From Anaspis maculata (taxonomy: Eukaryota > Arthropoda > Insecta > Coleoptera > Scraptiidae), in assembly GCA_949128115.1 (NCBI GenBank), contig OX421962.1, forward strand, positions 102,268,836-102,332,835: a DNA stretch of 64,000 bases, written 5' to 3'. Positions 57,344 to 64,000 of the stretch are shown here, piece by piece. A program made the translations under genes and the position numbers. The stretch's first letter is position 1. Each line of letters opens with the position of its first letter. The notes below the pieces were generated by a model that did no database searches, was not told where the DNA came from, and worked only from the letters and a program-made list of their open reading frames with translations.

Positions 57344-60208
57344 CTATCGATTATTTTTCTGGAAGGTGAGAAACTCCTGTATGGTGTAAAAACAATTCTC
57401 CCTGAGGAAAGATTTAAGCCTCGCGCTGAGAGCCCCCACAGACAATGACTTCCATCCCTCCGGCAGGCTGTTGAATAGACTGACCGGATCGCATTGAAAT
57501 GACACAGTGCGCTGAAGTCTGCAACGTGGAGGAAGAATAAACTTTTTTCGGGTGTTGTAATGACCGCGGTGTATACTGAAATTATTTGCAGCATAGATGA
57601 CACATTCATATATGTACTGACTGGTGCACGTCAATATCCCCATCCGACTGAACAATGGCCTACACGACGTCCGCCGCGTCACCCCAGCCATCGCCCTGAT
57701 GGCGCGCTTCTGCAAAATAAGTATCCGGCGCGCATGAGATGAGCCACCCCATATCAAGATACCGTATGACATCACACTATGAAACAATGCATGGTAGGAC
57801 ATTCTTAATGTTACTGCGTCCACCCTCACCGTCAGATTTCTCAGGAGATAGATGAGGCTCGATAGCCTCCCTGAAAGAGAATTTACATGGGCCTCGAATG
57901 ACAATCTGCCGTCGAGTACGACGCCGAGACATTTCACTGGCTGCTGACGCGGCAAAGCTGTGTTGAGCGAGAAGAGCAAATGCTGTGTCTTGTCCGGGTT
58001 AAGACGAAGTCTATTAAGAGCAAAAAAAGTCTCTGCTTCCGACACCGCCTCTTCCCGAACCGCTTCAAGAGAACGCAAGTCCCTACTCGTGGCGATCAGA
58101 GTCGTGTCGTCGGCATAAATTATGCATTTAGTTTTTATAAAGCTGGGAAGATCGTTTATATAGATAATAAAAAACAATGGTCCCAGTATCGATCCTTGGG
58201 GGACACCGTGCTTCACGCCGATGAGGGCGGACAGATTACCACCAGAATCAACGCACTGCAAGCGTCCGCTGAGGTACGATGACGCAAATGACAGAGCCGG
58301 CCCCCTGACTCCACACGACTGCAACTTGGCCAGCAGGATATCGTGCGAGACACAATCGAATGCCTTTGACAAGTCACAGAATGATGCAGAAACCGACGAA
58401 CCCCCCTCTAAGGCATCAACAACAATACTCAACATCTCCCTGAGAGCATGAACGGTAGAACCGCCGCGAACAAAACCGAATTGAGCTGGTGTTATAATCC
58501 TAAATTTTTCTAAGTAGTTTAACAATCTATTACGGAATGCAGTCTCCAAAATTTTTGATATTACCGGTAAAATAGATATCGGTCTGTAATTTCCGGCGTC
58601 CCGTTTGTCACCCTTCTTGTAAATTGGCACCACTCTAGCAATTTTCAAATTGTTCGGAAATGTTCCCTGAGAAAAACAGAGGTTAATGAGATGAGTCAGC
58701 GGACCGCACAGCACATTACCAGCGAGCTTGACTGCCTCAGCATTGAGGTCATAGATGTCCCTACTTCCGGAGCCCGACATGTTCCCTATTATCCCTAGGA
58801 CCTCCTCCTCGTCGACAGGACGGAGAAAAAACGATCGACCGCGCGACGAGTCCCTGATGAAATTGAGATACTTTCTGTTATCCACTTCCATTCCGGCTGC
58901 AAGGAAGTTGACTGTATTTATAAAAAAGCTGTTAAATTCGTGAGGAGATATTTCCTGAGACCCATCATTATCACGATTACAAAACCTGTTGCCATTAATT
59001 ATGCGCCATGCGGTTTTTTGCTTATTGCAAGAGTTATTTATCAAGTTGCTATTATACTGTACCATTTTTTCTTTAAGTTTATATCTGTATAGTTGTTTGA
59101 AAGCTTTAAATTTATTATTGAGATGTGTGTCGACGTGGCGACGATCGTATAGAGTTTTAAGTTGGCTTCTCATTTCCTTGAGCTCTGCGTCAAACCATTC
59201 ATGTTTTCTGGTCCCACCATCAAGTTTCTTTTCATACTTAGGAAAGGCCCCATCGTAGCCCTCACACAGCATCCGCATCAGCCTCTCGGACCCCTCATCA
59301 CAGTCTCCCGCTCCGTAGAAAAAGGTCCAGTCAGCCCCCGAAATCAGCTCCTGAAAAAGGAGTTTTGTCCCATCATTAATCCCACGACACCAGCGGGTGG
59401 CCATCTCAGCGCGATTGTGTTGATATTTCTGTCTTGTAATAAGACAGCAATGATCAGATAGGCACGGGTCGAAAACGGAGGTGGAACGCAGCGACACGTC
59501 AGCATTCGTAAAAATATTGTCAATTCTTGTGGATGATGTGCTAGTGATTCTAGTATTCTCAAAAATTGTTTCCCGCAAACCAAATGATTCGAAGATATTG
59601 ACAAGCTCCATAGCATGTTTATCACTCTCGTCCGCAAAATTCGCATTAAAGTCCCCCAGGACAGTCACGCCTCCTCCCCGCGGCAGATCCTCTAAAAAAA
59701 GTGAGATATTAGTATTAAACACGTCAACATTACCCGCCGGAGAACGATAACAACAAACAATAACAGCCCTGAAATCAGGCAGAGAAGCAGCGCAAAGCTC
59801 CACATCCAGCTCAACACACAGGTCGCCCCTCACCCTCAACCTCTCAAACCTTCTACCAACACTGACAAAAATTGCGACACCTCCATGCCCTCGACAAGTT
59901 CTGGTGTAATACGATGCCAGTCTAAAACCTTCAATTTTAACATTCTTAAGTTGCTCTTCATTAGACCAGACCTCCGAAAAACACAATACATCGTATTTCT
60001 TATCTACTAAAAAACTATTGATTTCCAGTATCTTATTGTGTATACACTGAATGTTTATATAAAATGTTGTCACGCTTCGTTTGATACTTTCACGGCCGTG
60101 CCTCAATTTCAACCCTTGGCTTTCAGCTCCCGAGTCGATGGAAAAGGAGAGCTTCTTGGAAAGTGGAACCTGTCGACCCTCACGTTCTCGGGCCAAACGC
60201 GGGATCAT
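57344..60208 (-). CDS. LINE ORF2: APE-type endonuclease and reverse transcriptase, 954 aa
   Basis: The frame is uninterrupted. Residues about 50-258 form an apurinic-like endonuclease: INIQCIHNK near 51, CFSEVW with the catalytic Glu at 79, GDFNAN at 185-190 and SDHCC near 251. Residues about 500-770 carry the reverse transcriptase. Its blocks are ARVVPIYKKGDK, YRPISILPVISKILE (541), AQFGF, FCDLSKAFDCVSHD (first catalytic Asp near 612), GVPQGSILGPLFF (near 668), YADD (698-701), LRLNPDKT and KCLGVVLDG. The rest to 954 is the usual C-terminal domain. All catalytic motifs are present, so the protein could be active. It nicks the target and primes cDNA on the nick. The first Met (60208) lies 29 nt upstream of the present ORF1 stop; the true start is uncertain because no other Met occurs before the endonuclease. 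Confidence 0.92.
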   Translation of the reverse strand: MIPRLAREREGRQVPLSKKLSFSIDSGAESQGLKLRHGRESIKRSVTTFYINIQCIHNKILEINSFLVDKKYDVLCFSEVWSNEEQLKNVKIEGFRLASYYTRTCRGHGGVAIFVSVGRRFERLRVRGDLCVELDVELCAASLPDFRAVIVCCYRSPAGNVDVFNTNISLFLEDLPRGGGVTVLGDFNANFADESDKHAMELVNIFESFGLRETIFENTRITSTSSTRIDNIFTNADVSLRSTSVFDPCLSDHCCLITRQKYQHNRAEMATRWCRGINDGTKLLFQELISGADWTFFYGAGDCDEGSERLMRMLCEGYDGAFPKYEKKLDGGTRKHEWFDAELKEMRSQLKTLYDRRHVDTHLNNKFKAFKQLYRYKLKEKMVQYNSNLINNSCNKQKTAWRIINGNRFCNRDNDGSQEISPHEFNSFFINTVNFLAAGMEVDNRKYLNFIRDSSRGRSFFLRPVDEEEVLGIIGNMSGSGSRDIYDLNAEAVKLAGNVLCGPLTHLINLCFSQGTFPNNLKIARVVPIYKKGDKRDAGNYRPISILPVISKILETAFRNRLLNYLEKFRIITPAQFGFVRGGSTVHALREMLSIVVDALEGGSSVSASFCDLSKAFDCVSHDILLAKLQSCGVRGPALSFASSYLSGRLQCVDSGGNLSALIGVKHGVPQGSILGPLFFIIYINDLPSFIKTKCIIYADDTTLIATSRDLRSLEAVREEAVSEAETFFALNRLRLNPDKTQHLLFSLNTALPRQQPVKCLGVVLDGRLSFEAHVNSLSGRLSSLIYLLRNLTVRVDAVTLRMSYHALFHSVMSYGILIWGGSSHARRILILQKRAIRAMAGVTRRTSCRPLFSRMGILTCTSQYIYECVIYAANNFSIHRGHYNTRKKFILPPRCRLQRTVSFQCDPVSLFNSLPEGWKSLSVGALSARLKSFLRENCFYTIQEFLTFQKNNR

Positions 60209-60923
60209 CCAGAGTTTCTTTCATTGCAAATGGGGCCCCTATTTTAAAAATAGGAAGATTCCCTTTAGCTGGGACCGCTTCGCACGTGAAGGTCACATGA
60301 GGAACAGCCTGCTTCAAGTAGACGAGAACGTTTTCCGCCGTTGTACTGGGGCTAGTGCGTTTCAAACACAACCACACCTTACGCTCGACTCCCGAAAAGG
60401 GCAGCAAAGACGCATCGGATGACTTAGTGCCCATAATGATTTTACTTTTCCGTAAATTCCTTCCCTTTACTGGTTGAAATCCATCCTCAGCGGCAACAGT
60501 CTCTGTGACCTTACCAGTCAGGTCTTGTTTCTGCGTTTCAGAGCCCGACAATGAAGGCGCCGCCGCCGAATCCCGCCGCTGCACCACTGCAGCACTCGAT
60601 GGCTTCGTGGTTTTGCTTCCAGCGCCACCTCGTCTGTCAGTTGCTATTTCCATCTGGTTTGGCTTGGCTTTGTTTTTGTTTTTACCGCTGATATCACCTG
60701 CCGTTCCACTTGTCATTTCTTCAGGCTTCCGTGCTGGTTTCTTGCCGCTGTCCTTATCTTGCCCCTTTAAGAATTTTATGTTATCGTTCAATAAGGAAAT
60801 TTTTTCTCGTAATTCCATTATTATTTCGTCCTTTTGTTTCAAAATATAACCGAAAATTCGAGGATCCACATTTGCTTCCTCAAGGAACCGCTCGTAATTA
60901 AATAGAAATCTGCAACAATCCAT
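60180..60923 (-). pseudogene. LINE ORF1 (RNA-binding protein), 5'-truncated and frameshifted at its end
   Basis: 247 codons are open. Residues about 10-60 form a charged helix (KQKDEIIMELREKISLLNDN), probably a coiled coil. The middle is basic and low-complexity. Residues about 175-245 (KVWLCLKRTSPSTTAENV, then NLPIFKIGAPFAMKETLDDPAFGPRT) match the C-terminal domain of insect CR1/jockey-type ORF1 proteins, where the last motif usually continues DPxxWPxGVxVRxF. Here it breaks: one base seems missing in a T run (60195-60197 on the plus strand), because the next phase reads ENVRVDRFHFPRSS and stays open to a TGA at 60111-60109. The ATG and first eight codons (MDCCRFLF) coincide with satellite words, so the native N-terminus is lost. 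No CCHC knuckles are seen. In a live element ORF1 coats the LINE RNA. Confidence 0.75.
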
Positions 60924-62180
60924 CCATAGAAATTTTCAGAAATGCTGAGCAATTCTTAGAAATCTCATACGAATCACCAGGAATCCCTAGAGATCCCGCA
61001 AAAATCTCCAAAAATCCCTGGAAATATCTAAGAGGTCTTCGTAGAAATCTTTAGAACTTGCTAAACTCTTGAAAAATGAACCCAGTTAAAAGAGGAACTA
61101 AAGTTGAAAGTTGAAAGAAAATCATCAAAAATCTCGTCGAAATCTCCAGAAGCTCTCAAGAGTTTTCTAGAAATATTAAGAAATCTGTTATGAACCGTGA
61201 AACTGTGATCTTTAGAAATCCCGGAGAATCTTGTAGACATTTTAGAACTCCCTAAAAATTCTTGAAATCCTTGAAAATCCCGTAGAAATTTTCACAGATC
61301 TCTAGAAATGTTTCAAAATTGCAGTTGCATACAAACTTTTATTCTGCTCGTCAAAATCTTGATCACAATGGAAATTACATGTACACATCTCAAATCTCAG
61401 AAATCCCTTCACATTTTTAAAAATCCCTAGTAAACCCGTATTTTTTTCTGGAAATCCCCAGAAATCTTGTAGAAATCCTAACAAAATTCATACAAATTCC
61501 GTACAAAAATTCAGAAATCACTATAGAAATCCAAAACGAGATCCCATAGGAATGTACAGAGATCCCTAGAAATGCCCAGACATCTCGTAAATATTTCCAG
61601 TAATCCTGTAGAAATCTTCCCAAATCGCTAGAAATTCTTCAAAAGTCTCGTGGGATTCTTTGGGAATCCCTGCAAATGTAATACAAGTTTCTATGAATTC
61701 CTAGAAATCCTGTAGTAATAATTGAGAAACCAAGAGAAACTTTTGGGAATCCCAACATTTTTTTAACGCTCCTCCAAATCTCGCAGATATTTTTCGGATC
61801 CCTGGAAATCCCGTAACTAGAAGTTTTCAAAAATTCATGGGAATTCTTAGAAATCGTTGAATTTTTTTTAAATTCCATACGGATCATTAAGAACCTCTAG
61901 ATATCTCGTAGAAACTCTAAAGAATCTCTGGAAGTTTTTGAAAACCTCGCAGAAATATCTAAAGATTTCATAAAAATCCCTATAAATACCGTATAATCTT
62001 TAAAACTGCTTAGAAATTCTCAGAAATTCTTGAATATCTTATAGAAGCCTCTTTGTAATCCTTGTAAAACCGTGGAAATATAAGGGTATTCTTGGATCTT
62101 ATCCGTAATCTTCAGAAATGTTCGAAATCCTCAGAATTATCGTGGAAATCTTCGAAAATCTGATAGAAAATTCTAGGTAT
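60901..62180. repeat. higher-order satellite of TAGAAATC-type words, right part
   Basis: Continuation of the array left of the LINE, more diverged. The anchor with CCAGTTAAAAGAGGAAC at about 61082 corresponds to the CAGTCAAAAGGGGGAA anchor. With the 3.73-kb LINE removed, its distance to the preceding anchor (56784) is about 570 bp, the same period as inside the left part. Minus-strand frames rich in Phe/Gly/Leu (61302-61887) are repeat artefacts. Confidence 0.8.
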
Positions 62181-62518
62181 CTATAAGATATGAAAAATCG
62201 CCACTTTCCAGGGTCCAAATTGTTTTTCCCTGAAAAACTGCATGTTCCAACGAGGTAAATTGCTGAAAAATGTATCTAAAGAACCGTGAAGACAAAATAG
62301 GAATCGGTCTTGACAATCCAAAGTTATATTATTTTGAACCGCAAATTTTCACTCCAAGATAAGTCACGTTCTCCCATTTTCGCTACGTTTTTCAGGCCGC
62401 TCTATTCCAATAGAAATTGTCGCTTGCACTTGGTTGTTTCAGTTGTATCAGTTTCACTAACTGAGATCACAATCAGGCTATGGTCATTGTAGAGTTTAAA
62501 TAAATGAAATGAAAAATA
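62181..62518. other. no gene seen
   Basis: Nothing recognised between the satellite and the LTR-like segment. Confidence 0.5.
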
Positions 62519-62960
62519 TTGTTACGGGCAGGGAGGCTCTTGTGCGATTCCAATACATTCGAGAGCGAACGTGATAATTCTGGACCGTTCGCGCAAGCTG
62601 GAGATTTCAATGAGCTAGTAAGAAACATCTGCACAATTGGCGGAGGTGCGGACTTCCCAGAGCATGCCGGTGTATACGCGAATCTGATGGACCTTACTAG
62701 AAGTCGCGGCGGATCTACTGGCCAGTTATGCGGGATTATGCTGGAGAACGTGTGGAATGTTCTTGAAGGTAACATTCGGAGTATATAAGCGGAGATGAGC
62801 CAATCGATACCAAATTCAAATCCACAGCGTCAATGAGCGAGTAGATCGGCAAAGTTGGTCGAAGCGTTATCTAAGTGCGAATAATAATTGACGTGTATTT
62901 AGTAGTACGTAGTAAAGAATAGTCTATGTTTAAACGTTAGCCTCTCAATTATAAAATTAC
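62519..62960 (+). repeat. possible solo LTR, related to 43129-43720
   Basis: It starts TTGTTACGGGCAGGGAGGCTC. It contains the block CTAGTAAGAAACATCTGCAC, CAATTGGCGGAGGTGC, AGAGCATGC shared with the segment at 43.2 kb, then GAGTATATAAGCGGAG (TATA box, 62782-62790) with a start-like region downstream. This layout is that of gypsy-type LTRs. The right border is uncertain and is followed by an MITE at 62983. The 89-codon frame inside is not considered a gene. Confidence 0.4.
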
Positions 62961-62982
62961 CCTGCGCAAATTTGGACAATAT

Positions 62983-63224
62983 ACAGGGTGTTTCGGTGAC
63001 CTTGCAAAAAGTAAGAGTAACATTTTACCCTAAAATGCTTCCTAAGGGAGTTACAGCCCCTCAAAGGTACGAAGTTGGACAAAGTTTTTAATTATTTGCT
63101 GGAAAACCGTCAAAGGTAGGAACTTCAAATTTGGTATTGAGAAGTTTACTCTTACTTTTCGACTTATTTTTTTGAGAGGAATCACCTCCCGAAGTATTAT
63201 GCAAGGTCACTGAAACACCCTGTA
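62983..63224. mobile_element. 242-bp MITE with ACAGGGTGTTTCGGTGACCTTG ends
   Basis: ACAGGGTGTTTCGGTGACCTTG at the left is complementary to CAAGGTCACTGAAACACCCTGT at the right. AAAAGTAAGAGTAA pairs with TTACTCTTACTTTT further in, and GGAAAACCGTCAAAGGTAGGAA/AAGGTACGAAGTTGG words lie near the centre. Non-coding. Confidence 0.85.
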
Positions 63225-64000
63225 TGTATAGCAGTTTCCGTGTACCTAAAAAAACTGCGTATTTTCTGCTCTCATCGCCATGGAAACTTGTCATCAGGGA
63301 CTCAGGGAGCCCTGCTATTGGTCTGTGCTCACTGTCAGGGCCCTTCAGTAGAATGCGCACTTTTGTTCTCAGTGGAAAACCTTGTTAGTTTCTCTCTTTT
63401 GGCGAAACCTAACGCCTTAATTTCAGTTCCACGCCGAAACGTATCGATCTTTAACTAAAACAGCTTTCGAGAATTTGAGTATAAATAACAGAGTAATGAG
63501 CTTCTAATGTGAATAACGACGTCTTTCCGAAACAAAACCTCGTTAAGCCGAACACACATCTAGCATTCTAATCAAATCAGTGTAATTTGATTTTATACAG
63601 ACAGTTGAACTAACATGAAGCATCAATCGGCTCTTTGATTGCGAGCCCCCTCACTGTTTCCATTAATGAGGTATGTGCATGTAATGAGCCAAGGAACATA
63701 AAAAGAATCTCTATCGCTACATCTATCTGTTCGACAAGATGAAAGCGAATGTACGAAATTTCACAACACCCTGTATGACAAGGGAGATGTCCCAACGGAT
63801 CCGATGCAGTTTGTTGGTCGCATCACAAAAGCGGGAGAGAGGCGGCATGTACGATCCGGAAGAGGAAGAGAAGAAGAATCTGGTCCGATGGGGCCAAAGG
63901 TTAGACACACACCGATGAATCTGCGCGCAACTAGACCCATATAATATATTGGATTGGTATACACAACAGAAGATGCAACAATGTCTGTGCTTTCTCTCCC
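63225..64000. other. no gene seen; one unpaired MITE end
   Basis: ACACCCTGTATGACA at about 63765 looks like the right end of another ACAGGGTGT-type element whose partner I could not find. Otherwise nothing. Confidence 0.4.

Larger units (their letters stand above)
57171..60900 (-). mobile_element. CR1/jockey-like LINE inserted in the satellite
   Basis: Running on the minus strand from about 60900 to 57171, it holds ORF1, an overlapping ORF2 with endonuclease and reverse transcriptase, a 3' UTR of about 170 bp, and a tail of four to five TTCTA units (read on the minus strand) instead of poly-A. Microsatellite-like 3' tails and the absence of an RNase H domain favour the CR1/L2/Kiri side of the LINEs over R1/I. 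Both flanks are the same satellite. The 5' border is set where satellite words (AATAGAAATCTGC) begin at 60900. Confidence 0.88.

Noticed and set aside
56455..61887. Phe/Leu/Gly-rich minus-strand frames in the satellite
   Set aside because: They are translations of the TAGAAATC-type repeat, present only because the word lacks stops in one phase.

Overview
The window looks like about 64 kb of an insect nuclear genome, made almost entirely of transposable elements and their debris. The reasons are: many small multi-frame reading frames but no bacterial gene density; BEL/Pao, gypsy-type, LINE and piggyBac-type elements with animal-style architecture; numerous inverted-repeat MITEs; minisatellites; TATA/Inr-like and splice-like signals. 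The abundant GGTAGGTA/TAGGTACCTA words and moderate AT richness suggest a hemipteran (whitefly or relative); that placement is a guess, not something the sequence proves. I found no host protein-coding gene that I can name.

Left third (1-29 kb): AT-rich non-coding DNA with short palindromes, a (TG)n tract, a 60-bp tandem array and a decayed LINE reverse-transcriptase fragment near 6.3 kb. A GC-rich island at 7.9-8.4 kb carries a CRE palindrome, a TATA box, a canonical histone-type 3' stem-loop, a small reading frame and a polyadenylation signal. It is followed by a 918-bp fold-back element (9.4-10.3 kb), a 2.2-kb element with ACAGxGTGTCC ends, and gypsy-type RT fragments around a 0.76-kb MITE. 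Further MITEs lie at 19-22 kb. Two GAGTTCC minisatellites (18.65 and 23.4 kb), a 136-bp duplication, a GC-rich ~119-bp tandem array (25.7-26.4 kb) and a tRNA-like SINE head follow. A possible first exon of a secreted cysteine-rich peptide lies on the minus strand at 27.6-27.9 kb.

Middle (29.6-48 kb): two decayed gypsy-type retroelement 3' halves sit head to head (29.6-34.6 kb). The left one is split by a 1.6-kb near-perfect palindrome and the right one by a 206-bp palindromic MITE. A BEL/Pao element (37262-41123) keeps both 110-bp LTRs, the polypurine tract and a 5-bp target duplication, but has lost much of gag, RT and integrase. At 45390-47795 a deleted piggyBac-type transposon with TTAA duplications has its transposase interrupted by a second 918-bp fold-back element of the family seen at 9.4 kb.

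Right part (48-64 kb): a TIR element (48.8-50.1 kb), an inverted repeat near 51.2 kb, and non-coding DNA. A higher-order satellite built from TAGAAATC-like words (55.56-62.18 kb) is interrupted by a nearly intact minus-strand CR1/jockey-like LINE (57171-60900) with a complete 954-aa endonuclease-RT reading frame and a frameshifted ORF1. A possible solo LTR and a short MITE with ACAGGGTGT ends close the window.

The elements do not form a pathway. What they record is nested insertion history: MITE into piggyBac, palindrome into LTR, LINE into satellite. Autonomous donors (the LINE here, absent transposases elsewhere) would have mobilised the non-autonomous copies.
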